From the NCBI GenBank assembly GCA_964544595.1, contig CAZJBM010000001.1, forward strand, positions 1 through 64,000: 64,000 bases of DNA, in the 5' to 3' direction. This DNA is from JAGBWK01 sp964544595. Its GTDB lineage: Bacteria; Bacteroidota; Bacteroidia; Bacteroidales; Muribaculaceae. The notes under the pieces were generated by a model. The model was not told the DNA's origin, did not search any database, and worked only from the letters and a program-made list of their open reading frames with translations. This document shows, piece after piece, positions 52,589-61,560 of the stretch. Numbering within the stretch: the stretch's first letter is position 1; the number at the start of each line of letters is the position of its first letter. The position numbers were made by a program, and so were the translations under genes.

Positions 52589-53998
52589 TTAAGCCGGGTA
52601 TTGCGCTTTGATGCGGTTGTAGTGGCTGAGGATTTTGGTGACGTAGTCAGTTGTTTCGCGTCCTCGCATATACCCGTATTTTACTTCGGGGGTGCGGTAA
52701 TATTTGGGGTCAGATTTCATCATAACGCCACGCTCTGCGTTGCCGTACCATTTTGCGGGGTCTAAACCATGTTTCTTGGCGAGGCGTTGCGCGTCTGAGA
52801 TATGCCCGATGCCGCCATTATAGCAGGCGAGCATAAATTTGATGCGTTCTTCGGGGTCGGGGATAGTCTTTTGGAGCGTGTTGTCGAGGTCGGTGAGTAT
52901 CTTAACTGCTGTTTTCACCGAAGTCTCGGGGTTGGCGAGCTGACCGGGCGACACACCGTAAGCCGACCCTATTCTTGGCATTATCTGCATTAATCCCCGC
53001 GCGCCGGCCCATGATACCGCATTGGGGTTGAAGCGGCTCTCCTGATAGCTGATTGCGGCGAGCAGTCGCCAATCGAAGCCCGATTCAGCGGCGTATTTTT
53101 TGAACAGGTTGTCGTAGTCCGATACGTTCACTCCATTTCCGATCATGCCGGGGACATCAGATGAATTACCGCGCGACTCCTCAAAATAGCGTTTATAGAG
53201 CGCGGCGTTGTCTTGACGAGTCTGGTCAGTGTCGATCCATGAGTCTATATCGTCGGCAAGACGCTTGTTGTCGGGTGCGACGGCCCAGGCCGAGGTTTGA
53301 TGGAAACTGATCTCTACCGATGTGTCGAGATTAGGGAAATATGGGGCATTGATCAAAGCGACATCGTTGTCGACTACGGTCATAGGGATTTTCCCGCGGG
53401 CTACCATTTCAAAAAGGTCGTCGGTGATAATCGTGTCGTTATCGATTGTTTGGATGTCGATGCCGCCTCCGAGTTCCTCGTTGAGATTCTGGAGTCGATA
53501 GAGATACTTGGAGTTTTCTTCGGCGTAGACCGTGTGGCCGGGGAGGTCGGTCACGTCGGCGATAGCCTTCTGCCCCCCTTCGGTCGGCTGGACGATAACC
53601 TGATAAGTCTCGTTGCGAGGGCCGCAGGGGAGGAGTTTGTCTTTGTACTCGGTGATTTCGGGCACTTCGTATGCGATGAGGTCGACTTTGCCGCTGTCGA
53701 GCATCTCGATGGCGCGGTTGAGCGAAGGGGCCACTTCGAGCTTCAGAGCCATTCCCTTATCTTCGGCATATCGGCTGACTATGTTGTAGTCGTAGCCCAT
53801 AGGCTCATTGCGGTAGATGAAGTATGACCGCGGGCTGTAAAGCGTGACGACGCGGAGCGTGTCGGGAAGTTTCCCCCCCTCGGTCGGCTTATTAGACTTC
53901 GACTTACCGCAAGATTGCGGCAGAGAGAAGGATATGATAGCGACGACCGCGGCAAATAACGTGGCGGTAAATCGTAGTGGCTTATTCATAGCGCGCAT
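52589..53998 (-). CDS. mltF: Membrane-bound lytic transglycosylase MltF-like
   Basis: It cleaves the glycan strands of peptidoglycan. The 469 residues have a lipoprotein-type signal (SFSLPQSC), an ABC-type solute-binding domain (about 45-275: LRVVTLYSPRSYFIYRNEPMGYDY in parts), and a C-terminal SLT goose-lysozyme-like domain (about 305-465) with the catalytic Glu in AISYQESRFNPNAVS, then GLMQIMP and ACYNGGIGH. Start ATG 53998 or 53989 are both possible. It is last in a run of rluA-type gene, fmt, cdsA and purM, 16 nt after purM. Confidence 0.94.
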   Translation of the reverse strand: MRAMNKPLRFTATLFAAVVAIISFSLPQSCGKSKSNKPTEGGKLPDTLRVVTLYSPRSYFIYRNEPMGYDYNIVSRYAEDKGMALKLEVAPSLNRAIEMLDSGKVDLIAYEVPEITEYKDKLLPCGPRNETYQVIVQPTEGGQKAIADVTDLPGHTVYAEENSKYLYRLQNLNEELGGGIDIQTIDNDTIITDDLFEMVARGKIPMTVVDNDVALINAPYFPNLDTSVEISFHQTSAWAVAPDNKRLADDIDSWIDTDQTRQDNAALYKRYFEESRGNSSDVPGMIGNGVNVSDYDNLFKKYAAESGFDWRLLAAISYQESRFNPNAVSWAGARGLMQIMPRIGSAYGVSPGQLANPETSVKTAVKILTDLDNTLQKTIPDPEERIKFMLACYNGGIGHISDAQRLAKKHGLDPAKWYGNAERGVMMKSDPKYYRTPEVKYGYMRGRETTDYVTKILSHYNRIKAQYPA

Positions 53999-54014
53999 GA
54001 TCGTTCATTCGTGC

Positions 54015-55181
54015 TTAATACTCAAATGTGCCGTATTCTGATTTGATAGTCAGGTGGTTGGTTTCAGAGTCTTCGACGCGGCCCACGATGCGGGCTTCTA
54101 TGCCGAATTGGGCGGCTATGTCAATCACCTTTTGCGCATTGGCGGGGTCGAGGTAGATTTCCATGCGGTGACCCATGTTGAACACCTTGTACATCTCCTC
54201 CCATGGTGTGCCCGACTGCTCTTTAATGAGGCGGAAGAGCGGCGGAGTCGGGAAGAGGTTGTCTTTGATCACGTGCTTATTCTCGACGAAGTGCATGATC
54301 TTTGTTTGCGCTCCGCCTGAGCAGTGAACCATGCCGTGGATGTCATTGCGCATCGTTTCGAGGAGTTTCTTTATCACGGGCGCGTAGGTGCGGGTAGGCG
54401 AGAGCACAAGCTTTCCGGCATTGACGGGGGAGCCTGCGACCTCGTCGGTCAGCGATGCGTGGCCTGAATAGACGAGTTCGGCAGGAACAGCGGAGTCGTA
54501 CGATTCGGGATATTTTTCGGCGTACTTATGGTCGAAGACGTCGTGGCGGGCCGATGTCAGGCCGTTGCTTCCCATGCCGCCGTTGTATTCGGTCTCGTAC
54601 ACGGCTTTGCCGTACGAAGCGAGCCCTACTATGACGTCGCCCCCCTTGATGTTGGCGTTGTTGATAACGTCGGCTCGGCGCATGCGGCAGGTGACCGTAG
54701 AGTCCACTATAATTGTGCGCACAAGGTCGCCCACGTCGGCAGTCTCGCCTCCGGTGCTATATATCGATATGCCTTGAGAGCGTAATTCAGCAAGGAGCTC
54801 TTCGGTGCCGTTGATTATGGCGGAAATCACTTCGCCGGGGATGAGCAGCTTGTTGCGGCCGATGGTCGAGGAGAGTAGTATATTGTCGGTGGCTCCAACG
54901 CAGAGGAGGTCGTCGATATTCATTATCAGCGCGTCCTGGGCGATACCTTTCCATACTGAGAGGTCGCCTGTCTCGCGCCAATATACGTAGGCGAGCGACG
55001 ATTTTGTGCCGGCGCCGTCGGCGTGCATTATATTGCAATATTCGGGGTCGCCACCGAGTATGTCGGGGATTATCTTGCAGAAGGCTTTGGGGTATAGCCC
55101 CTTGTCGACATTCTTGATCGCGTTGTGCACATCTTCTTTCGAGGCTGAAACGCCGCGGAGGTTATAGCGTTGGTCGGTCAT
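54015..55181 (-). CDS. purM: Phosphoribosylformylglycinamidine cyclo-ligase
   Basis: AIR synthase, step five of purine synthesis. The 388 residues belong to the longer Bacteroidota form. Landmarks are NIMHADGAGTKSSLAY (AIR synthase nucleotide loop), NIDDLLCVGA, STGGETADVGDLVR, GLASYGKAVYETEYNGGMGSNG in parts, and the C-terminal FNMGHRMEIY. It starts 17 nt after cdsA. Confidence 0.93.
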   Translation of the reverse strand: MTDQRYNLRGVSASKEDVHNAIKNVDKGLYPKAFCKIIPDILGGDPEYCNIMHADGAGTKSSLAYVYWRETGDLSVWKGIAQDALIMNIDDLLCVGATDNILLSSTIGRNKLLIPGEVISAIINGTEELLAELRSQGISIYSTGGETADVGDLVRTIIVDSTVTCRMRRADVINNANIKGGDVIVGLASYGKAVYETEYNGGMGSNGLTSARHDVFDHKYAEKYPESYDSAVPAELVYSGHASLTDEVAGSPVNAGKLVLSPTRTYAPVIKKLLETMRNDIHGMVHCSGGAQTKIMHFVENKHVIKDNLFPTPPLFRLIKEQSGTPWEEMYKVFNMGHRMEIYLDPANAQKVIDIAAQFGIEARIVGRVEDSETNHLTIKSEYGTFEY

Positions 55182-55198
55182 TATATGGAGGGTTTACG

Positions 55199-56041
55199 TT
55201 AGTTGATCAATATAAAGAATATTACGGAAACTGGGATAACGAGCAGCAGTGAGTCGATACGGTCGAGAATACCGCCGTGGCCGGGGATTATGTTCCCGGA
55301 GTCTTTCACGCCGCAGGTGCGCTTGAAGAGCGACTCGAGAAGGTCGCCTAATGTTGCCGCGACACTAACCACGATGCCGAAACACACCATCTTGAGCAAA
55401 GAAAACTCTTTGCCAGAGGAGAGGCTGTCGAAGTAATCGGCGAAGCAAAGTCGCATAACTATCGCTCCGACCACACAGAACACCAATCCACCAGCAAATC
55501 CCTCCCAAGTCTTGTTGGGGGATATGCGCTCGAAGAGTTTATGCTTGCCGATGAGCGAGCCGGTGCAGAAGGCTCCGGTGTCATTGATCCAGATGAATAT
55601 GAGCATGGCGAGCACCAGATGCGGCGTGGCCAAGCTGTCGTAGACAACAAACATGAGCGAGAGAGGAAGGCCGATATAAATGAGGCCGAGCATTGACGAT
55701 GACAGGGCAGTCACGGGATTGGTCCTGACCGAGTAAAGCTGGCTCACCATGCGTGCGACTAAAAAGCCGAGGAAAAGCGCGGCTGAGGTCGCTGTGGCGC
55801 CCGGTAGGTCTTTTAGGAAATAAAAAAATGAGGTGAAAATAAGCGAAATGGCTGTGCCTATGTCGAAAATAAACGCCCCGCGGGCCACTTTGTCGCTCAA
55901 CATCCGGGATATTTCCCATATTCCCAGCACGCAGAACACACACAATAGGGCTGCCAGCCATCCCTTGCCTAAAAGAATCGCACCTACGAGCACCGCAACG
56001 TAGATTATGCCGGAAAGGGAACGTACTATAAGATTTTTCAT
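55199..56041 (-). CDS. cdsA: Phosphatidate cytidylyltransferase
   Basis: It makes CDP-diacylglycerol for phospholipid synthesis in the inner membrane. The 280 residues have about eight membrane helices, INDTGAFCTGSLIGKHK with the conserved Asp, ISPNKTWEG, and the CDS signature KDSGNIIPGHGGILDRID near the C-terminus. It lies between fmt (79 nt upstream) and purM. Confidence 0.96.
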   Translation of the reverse strand: MKNLIVRSLSGIIYVAVLVGAILLGKGWLAALLCVFCVLGIWEISRMLSDKVARGAFIFDIGTAISLIFTSFFYFLKDLPGATATSAALFLGFLVARMVSQLYSVRTNPVTALSSSMLGLIYIGLPLSLMFVVYDSLATPHLVLAMLIFIWINDTGAFCTGSLIGKHKLFERISPNKTWEGFAGGLVFCVVGAIVMRLCFADYFDSLSSGKEFSLLKMVCFGIVVSVAATLGDLLESLFKRTCGVKDSGNIIPGHGGILDRIDSLLLVIPVSVIFFILIN

Positions 56042-56120
56042 AAACTGTAAGTTGAAACTTTGGTTTCGGGCAGTAATATTGACCCTGATTTATAACGATA
56101 AATTCTAAGAGGTAAATGGA

Positions 56121-57074
56121 TTAATCCTCTACCGAGGTGCCGCGGAGAAAATCAGCTGCCTTCATGCGCTTTTTCCCCGGCGCTTGAAGCTCAAGTATTT
56201 CGACAAGTGTATCGGAAGCTCCGATATACAAGTGGCCGTCGGCGGCAAAGACTTTTCCCGCTTTGCTTTCGGGAGTCGACTTGTCGGTTACGGCGGTGAG
56301 GTAGATTTTCGGGGTGATGACTTTGCCGTCGCTTAGCTTCATCTCGACCCATGCGGCGGGGTAAGGCGAGAGGCCGCGCACAAGATTATGGATCTTTATG
56401 GCGCTCTCCGAGGGCTTAATCTCGCAAGTCTCGCGGAAAATCTTAGGGGCCGGGGTCGGCTCGGAGTTTTGGATTAGTTTATCCTGAGGCTTTGTGGTAA
56501 AAGTGCCGTCGATGATTGAATTTACGGTTTTAAGCGTTAGCTCGGCACCGAGATGCATCAGGCGGTCGTAGACCGAGCCGACGTTGTCGTCGTCGGTGAT
56601 CTCGATGCGCTCCTGGTCGATGATGTCGCCGGTGTCTATTTCATGCTTGAGGAAGAAGGTAGTGACGCCGGTCTCCTTCTCGCCGTTGATCACGGCCCAG
56701 TTGATCGGGGCAGCCCCGCGATATTTGGGTAGCAACGACCCGTGGAGGTTGAAAGTGCCTAAGCGGGGCATTTGCCATACAACTTCGGGAAGCATGCGAA
56801 ACGCGATGACAATAAACAGGTCGGCGTCGAGAGCGCGCAGCTGGTCGATAAATTCAGGCGCTTTGAGCTTTTCAGGCTGTAGGAGATTGAGGCCATGGGC
56901 CACAGCGTATTCTTTGACAGCCGATTGCAGAAGCTTATGGCTTCGGCCCGCAGGCTTGTCGGTGGCAGTGACGACCCCTACGATATTGAAGCCGTTGGTC
57001 ACTAAAGCGTCGAGACTCGCTACGGCAAATTCGGGAGTGCCTAAAAATACTATTTTAAGATCTTCTTTTTTCAA
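56121..57074 (-). CDS. fmt: Methionyl-tRNA formyltransferase
   Basis: It formylates initiator Met-tRNA. TTG 57074 is chosen, giving a start of the type MKKEDLKIVFLGTPEF as in related species; the frame to 57260 overlaps the upstream gene and adds a non-homologous 62 residues. The 317-residue product has the formyl-transferase core with LHGSLLPKYRGAAPINWAVI (Asn/His/Asp site; HGSLLPKYRG visible), HEIDTGDI, and the C-terminal tRNA-binding domain (YPAAWVEM). It begins 34 nt after the pseudouridine synthase stop. Confidence 0.94.
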   Translation of the reverse strand: MKKEDLKIVFLGTPEFAVASLDALVTNGFNIVGVVTATDKPAGRSHKLLQSAVKEYAVAHGLNLLQPEKLKAPEFIDQLRALDADLFIVIAFRMLPEVVWQMPRLGTFNLHGSLLPKYRGAAPINWAVINGEKETGVTTFFLKHEIDTGDIIDQERIEITDDDNVGSVYDRLMHLGAELTLKTVNSIIDGTFTTKPQDKLIQNSEPTPAPKIFRETCEIKPSESAIKIHNLVRGLSPYPAAWVEMKLSDGKVITPKIYLTAVTDKSTPESKAGKVFAADGHLYIGASDTLVEILELQAPGKKRMKAADFLRGTSVED

Positions 57075-57108
57075 TGTCGTAAAGTAATGAGGAGAAAGCT
57101 GATTAATA

Positions 57109-57786
57109 TTATAGTTCGCCCCCGAGCACCTGCCACAAAATGTCGTCGGATGGCAATGGTGCCTCGACCGAGATAGGCTGTTTCGACACGGGGTGAACGA
57201 ATTCGATTTTGCGTGCCAGCAACGAGATGCCGCCTCCGGGGTTGCTGCGCTTGTCGCCATATTTCAAATCCCCCTTTATGGGGCAGCCGATAGCCGAAAG
57301 CTGCACGCGTATCTGATGTTTGCGCCCTGTCAGCAGCTTCACTTCGATAAGGTTATATCTATCGGAGCTCGATAGGAGCTTGTATTCAAGCTTAGCTTCC
57401 TTGGCGTTGGGCTTTGGGGCGGTGTGGGCTTTTGATTTGTTGGTTTTCTGGTCGGTGGTGATATAGTGTTTAAGCGTGCCCTCGACCGGATTGGGGCGAT
57501 TGCGCGAAATGGCCCAATATGTTTTATGGATTTCGCCGTTGCGAAACATGTCGTTGAGCCTTGTGAGGGCTTTCGATGTTTTCGCGAAGATCACAAGGCC
57601 GGCCACAGGGCGGTCGAGGCGATGAGTGACCCCGAGAAACACGTTGCCCGGTTTTGCATGGGTTTCCTTAATCCACGCCTTCACGGTCTCGCTTAAAGGA
57701 GTGTCGCCGGTCTTGTCGCCCTGCACAATCTCGCCCACCTCCTTGTTGACTATAATGATATGATTGTCTTCGTAGACTACCTGCAT
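57109..57786 (-). CDS. RluA/RluD-family pseudouridine synthase
   Basis: It isomerises uridine to pseudouridine in rRNA or tRNA. ATG 57786 (MQVVYEDNHIIIVNK) is chosen because a perfect -7 box (57810-57817) lies inside the longer frame to 57870. The 225 residues carry the catalytic Asp in THRLDRPVAGL, plus LLTGRKHQIRVQLSAIGCPI, the RluA signature region. There is no N-terminal S4 domain, so it is a short member of the family; the exact target is not readable. It is first gene of the run through fmt, cdsA, purM and mltF. Confidence 0.93.
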   Translation of the reverse strand: MQVVYEDNHIIIVNKEVGEIVQGDKTGDTPLSETVKAWIKETHAKPGNVFLGVTHRLDRPVAGLVIFAKTSKALTRLNDMFRNGEIHKTYWAISRNRPNPVEGTLKHYITTDQKTNKSKAHTAPKPNAKEAKLEYKLLSSSDRYNLIEVKLLTGRKHQIRVQLSAIGCPIKGDLKYGDKRSNPGGGISLLARKIEFVHPVSKQPISVEAPLPSDDILWQVLGGEL

Positions 57787-57809
57787 AATCTCGCGTAAAT
57801 AGTTTGCCG

Positions 57810-57817
57810 CAAAGGTA
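57810..57817 (-). promoter_or_regulatory. -7 box of the pseudouridine synthase-fmt-cdsA-purM run
   Basis: Minus strand TACCTTTG, perfect match, 24 nt before ATG 57786. The upstream box is not clear. Confidence 0.55.
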
Positions 57818-57989
57818 GCAAAAATCCCGCAATAACCAACAATCAAACTCAACAAAGCCCCTCCGTTCACGCTATTTTAACCTATGAGATTTAGTGGCAT
57901 ATAAAATAGGCTGTTTTTGCGGCTTCGACAGCCGAAAGGGTAGGATTGGTCAATGAAAGCGCCGTGTTGGTAATTATGAGGCTCGGAAT

Positions 57990-58021
57990 TTTGGATATGG
58001 GAAGCGGAAGTGTGAACTTTG
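57990..58021 (+). promoter_or_regulatory. Promoter of the TPR-protein gene
   Basis: TTTG (57990-57993), 20 nt, GAACTTTG (58014-58021). One mismatch in the first base of the -7 box. Confidence 0.6.
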
Positions 58022-58043
58022 CCACCGATAAGATAATCGAAAC

Positions 58044-59582
58044 ATGCTTATGAAATCAGTCAGTACACTCTTCGCTTCGTTGATTATGCCGGCAGGGATA
58101 ATAACCGCTTCAAATGCTGTCTCACAGTCAGAGACCCTCGCTGCAAATACCGATGTGCTCGATCGTCAAAAGTTATGCAAAACCATGATAGATTTGGGAG
58201 AAAAAGCTTACGACAGTAATAAGCCCCGCAAAGCGCTCCAATATCTCGATGAGGCGTTAGAGCTATGCGACCCCACCGATAGCCTCTCCATCTTATATGC
58301 CCATAATATCAAATCATTAGCTTATAAGAAACTCAATGACTACGATAATTGGTTGTCGGAGAAAAATACCATCTCAGTTACTTATGGAGCGTATGTCGAT
58401 TTAGATGACCTCGCGGCCGATTATGCCTATTTTGGCAAGTTGAAAGAATCGGATGAGGTATTGGCAAAGTATTACGAGGAGTGGGGTGGCAGTTTAAGTT
58501 ACTATACTCAGGCCGCAAAGAACCATATGGCCAGAGGCGATTATCAAGCGGCTCTCGACCTATTGATTTATCCCCATAATTTATATCCTACCCGCGAGGT
58601 TTACGACCTTTCTTTCGAGTGCTTTATGAAAAAGGGGGATTATTTCAACGCGGCGAACGCGATAATTTATACCAACGACTCTTTTTCTTGGAATTTCACC
58701 GGCGACCAATATCAGAGGCTGGTCGAAGCTATTCCCCAAGCCATCGATTGCGATATTGATAGGATATATGTTCAGGCCGTGGTCGCGAAATGGGCCGAGG
58801 ATTACGATAAAGCCGATGAGTTGTTGAGAAGCATCGATTATAGTGACAAAGATGCCAAGCCTTTCAGAATATGCCTTCCACAAATGTATATGAACCTCGG
58901 CGATCTCGACAAAACGATTGTCGAATTTGAGAGTTACCGTGATGATGTAGGCTCATTCGCATGGGGCATGGACTATATTAGTCGCACAAATCTCGCGATC
59001 CATTATTATTACAATTGCCAATATGACGAGGCTTTGGATTTACTCTACTCCTTGCCTGTAACTTATCATCTCGACCTTGCCTACTGCTATATGGGGAAAC
59101 GCCAATGGGAGAACGCTTTGTCAACCCTTGAAAAAGGAGTGGAGACTGCCAATTTTAAATCGATTGATGAGATGAAACTCTATTTGGCCGACATGTATCA
59201 TCTTCTTGGCAATGACGATAGAGCTAACGAATTATATCACGAAGTTATAGAAGCTGATGAGTTCGCGGAGGCTGGTTTAGCAACCGAAATGGCCTATGCG
59301 TCGATCGGCGAAAAGGATAAAGCGTTGTCATTATTGCAACTCAGATATGATGATAAGAAAAATTTTAAAGGATTATATAATTTATATGAGGGATGTGTGT
59401 ATCTTCGCCTCGGCGATAAGAGTAATGCCCTGAAATGTCTTGAAAAGGCATTGAGCAACGGATTCTATTGCCCCGGATTGATAATGACTAATCCTGATTA
59501 CGCTAAAATTGAGAATGATAGCGAATTCCGCTCAATAATGAATAAATATTTTCCTCACAACGATAATATGTTTAAGCACTAA
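58044..59582 (+). CDS. Secreted tetratricopeptide-repeat protein
   Basis: The 512 residues have a signal-like N-terminus (MKSVSTLFASLIMPAGIITASNA; start 58044 or 58050) and then helical hairpins of TPR type through the whole length, clearest at 45-80 (AYDSNKPRKALQYLDEALEL), 150-175 (ARGDYQAALDLLIYP), 330-375 (YDEALDLLYSLP, KRQWENALSTLEKG) and 440-470 (LRLGDKSNALKCLEKALSNG). No enzymatic domain is seen. It is more AT-rich than its neighbours. It is followed 5 nt later by a secreted protein of unknown type, so the pair is probably an operon with a shared periplasmic role. Confidence 0.82.
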   Translation: MLMKSVSTLFASLIMPAGIITASNAVSQSETLAANTDVLDRQKLCKTMIDLGEKAYDSNKPRKALQYLDEALELCDPTDSLSILYAHNIKSLAYKKLNDYDNWLSEKNTISVTYGAYVDLDDLAADYAYFGKLKESDEVLAKYYEEWGGSLSYYTQAAKNHMARGDYQAALDLLIYPHNLYPTREVYDLSFECFMKKGDYFNAANAIIYTNDSFSWNFTGDQYQRLVEAIPQAIDCDIDRIYVQAVVAKWAEDYDKADELLRSIDYSDKDAKPFRICLPQMYMNLGDLDKTIVEFESYRDDVGSFAWGMDYISRTNLAIHYYYNCQYDEALDLLYSLPVTYHLDLAYCYMGKRQWENALSTLEKGVETANFKSIDEMKLYLADMYHLLGNDDRANELYHEVIEADEFAEAGLATEMAYASIGEKDKALSLLQLRYDDKKNFKGLYNLYEGCVYLRLGDKSNALKCLEKALSNGFYCPGLIMTNPDYAKIENDSEFRSIMNKYFPHNDNMFKH

Positions 59583-59587
59583 TAGAT

Positions 59588-60493
59588 ATGAAAACAAATC
59601 TCTTACTTTGTGGTTTTTTGGCTCTGAGCTCAGTTCAAGCAGGTTTCGCGGCTGCTACGCCCGACAAAAAGATGGTCAGCGTGATCGGCCCGGTGAAAAC
59701 CGTTGTCACCGAAATCGAGGAGATAATCCCCGACACGTTGTATTTGCAACTGCCATACGCGACCCACGAATTGGCTATGGACGGTGTGGTTTATCAGGCG
59801 GGTGACACGCTTTACAATGCGGTTTCATTCGATAAAAATGGTAATTTCAGCCACTGCGCCTACTTATTGGAGGCGCCCGCTGAGTTAGACTTCTCGAAGC
59901 ACAACCCGACTGAAAATGTGTTTATTGAGAAAGGAGACTTCACAGGGACTGATGAACCCTTCGATGCCTATCGTTTGAGACTCGTACGTGGCAGTGACAA
60001 CGAGATTTTGGAATTGAGTGGTGAAATTAGTTATGGTTGGAATGATACAAAGAGACTATCTTACGGATACGGAGGTTATCCATTATCCTATACGTATGTG
60101 TCAGCTTCTGACGGTTACGCGGATTTTTGTGCTGTATATTCCAAAGGATGGCTTGAAAACGCAAAAACAATAGTGGTTGATGATGAATATTCGTTGTCAG
60201 AGTATCTGAAAACTATGGTGGTCAGTCAACATCTTAGTGCGCAGGATTTCGTGCCGCTGACTGTATCTGTTGTTGATTACTCCGACTACGAATTCGATAA
60301 ATACGGCAATTGGATTTCGCGTAAAGCAACGGCCAAAACGTTTGAAACTGAAGCGCCGTTTATCAATCATCCCAGCTATGGGGGTGGAGATGAAGATGAA
60401 GAGGACGAGCAGGTTGAGAAAGAGGAAGCAGCCGCTTCAGAGCCTCTTGTGACAAGTTGGATCGAACGCCGCACGATTACATATTACGAATAA
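59588..60493 (+). CDS. Uncharacterised secreted protein
   Basis: The 301 residues start with a signal peptide (MKTNLLLCGFLALSSVQAGFA) and are otherwise beta-rich, with an acidic patch near the end (GGGDEDEEDEQVEKEEAAA, 268-286) and the closing segment WIERRTITYYE. The pattern EFDKYGNWISRKA, together with SFDKNGNFSHCAY, resembles the YD/RHS-like phrase found in many Bacteroidota secreted proteins of unknown function. It is coupled to the TPR gene just upstream. I do not recognise a defined family. Confidence 0.75.
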   Translation: MKTNLLLCGFLALSSVQAGFAAATPDKKMVSVIGPVKTVVTEIEEIIPDTLYLQLPYATHELAMDGVVYQAGDTLYNAVSFDKNGNFSHCAYLLEAPAELDFSKHNPTENVFIEKGDFTGTDEPFDAYRLRLVRGSDNEILELSGEISYGWNDTKRLSYGYGGYPLSYTYVSASDGYADFCAVYSKGWLENAKTIVVDDEYSLSEYLKTMVVSQHLSAQDFVPLTVSVVDYSDYEFDKYGNWISRKATAKTFETEAPFINHPSYGGGDEDEEDEQVEKEEAAASEPLVTSWIERRTITYYE

Positions 60494-60502
60494 TCAGTTT
60501 GA

Positions 60503-60540
60503 AAAAATCAAGAGAGCCTGTCGACCGATAGGCTCTCTTG
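60503..60540 (-). terminator. Terminator of serA, possibly bidirectional
   Basis: Minus strand: CAAGAGAGCCT, 10-nt loop, AGGCTCTCTTG, then ATTTTTTC. Eleven base pairs; the T-run is better on the minus strand than on the plus strand. Confidence 0.85.
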
Positions 60541-60561
60541 ATTGATATTTAGCGAGTTGCT

Positions 60562-61479
60562 TTACTTGTTTACGCGGAAGCGGTCAATCCCGTCGCGGAG
60601 AAACGCGACTACCTGACGCGCCGCGGCGATGCCGGCGTTTATATTAGCCTCGGCTGTCTGCGCTCCCATTTTCTTCGGGGTGAAGAACACGCGGTCGCCA
60701 AACTCGGCTTTCAGAGCATCTGCCGAGTCGGGAGCGATGTCGGCAACATACTTTATGTCGGGACGCTGGCGAAGAGCCTCGGCGAGACCGGCCTCGTCGA
60801 TCACTTCTTTGCGCGCTGTGTTGACGAGTAAGCCCCCCTTAGGCATTCGGAGGATAAGATCCTTGCCGATAGATCCGCGGGTTTCGGGAGTGGCGGGAAT
60901 ATGGATTGACACTACTTTGTTGGCATACAGCTCCTCGATAGAGTGTAGAGGCTCAACGCCGGCCTCAACCATAGCCTCGTCGGGGCAATATGGGTCGAAG
61001 GCCGAAACCTTCATGTCAAAGCCTTTGGCAATACGGGCCACGCAACGGCCTACCTGACCGAAGGCGTGTATGCCGAGGGTTTTGTTCATGAGTTCAGAGC
61101 CAGAAGTGCCATTATACATGTTGCGCATGGCCATTACCGCCATACCGAAAACAAGCTCGGCCACGGCATTCGAGTTCTGGCCCGGAGTGTTTTCGACGCA
61201 AACGTTGTGTGTCGTAGCTGCCTGGAGGTCAACGTTGTCGTATCCAGCTCCGGCGCGTACAACTATTTTAAGATTTTTTGCCGCGTCGAGCACTTCCGCG
61301 GTCACTTTGTCGCTGCGGATAATGAGGGCGTCGACATCGGCCACGGCCTTGAGGAGATCGGCCTTATCGGTATATTTTTCGAGAAGAATAAGCTCGTAGC
61401 CGGCTTCTTCGATCACTTGGCGGATGCCGTCGACCGCGATGGCCGCGAAAGGCTTCTCGGTTGCTACTAATACTTTCAT
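60562..61479 (-). CDS. serA: D-3-phosphoglycerate dehydrogenase, lysine-variant type
   Basis: The first step of serine synthesis from 3-phosphoglycerate. ATG 61479 (MKVLVATEKPF) is chosen over the frame to 61542. The 305 residues form the short D-2-hydroxyacid dehydrogenase type without an ACT domain. Visible: RAGAGYDNVD, the NAD fold LGIHAFGQVGR (the first Gly of GxGxxG is Ala), the catalytic arginine in VNTARKEVID, and TPKKMGAQTAEAN. In most family members the last motif begins TPHxG, with a catalytic His; here Lys stands in its place. Entamoeba and Bacteroides-type enzymes are known to share this change. It lies 81 nt after serC. Confidence 0.92.
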   Translation of the reverse strand: MKVLVATEKPFAAIAVDGIRQVIEEAGYELILLEKYTDKADLLKAVADVDALIIRSDKVTAEVLDAAKNLKIVVRAGAGYDNVDLQAATTHNVCVENTPGQNSNAVAELVFGMAVMAMRNMYNGTSGSELMNKTLGIHAFGQVGRCVARIAKGFDMKVSAFDPYCPDEAMVEAGVEPLHSIEELYANKVVSIHIPATPETRGSIGKDLILRMPKGGLLVNTARKEVIDEAGLAEALRQRPDIKYVADIAPDSADALKAEFGDRVFFTPKKMGAQTAEANINAGIAAARQVVAFLRDGIDRFRVNK

Positions 61480-61560
61480 GATAGCGGTTGGTTGTATGGT
61501 CGTCGGGCAAGTAGGGTAAGATATTGGCAAACCCCGCTTCAATCCCGAAGGCAGCTGTTA

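Noticed and set aside
56121..57260. Longer fmt product starting at 57260
   Set aside because: The extra 62 residues overlap the upstream pseudouridine synthase gene and lack homology; the family N-terminus begins at TTG 57074.
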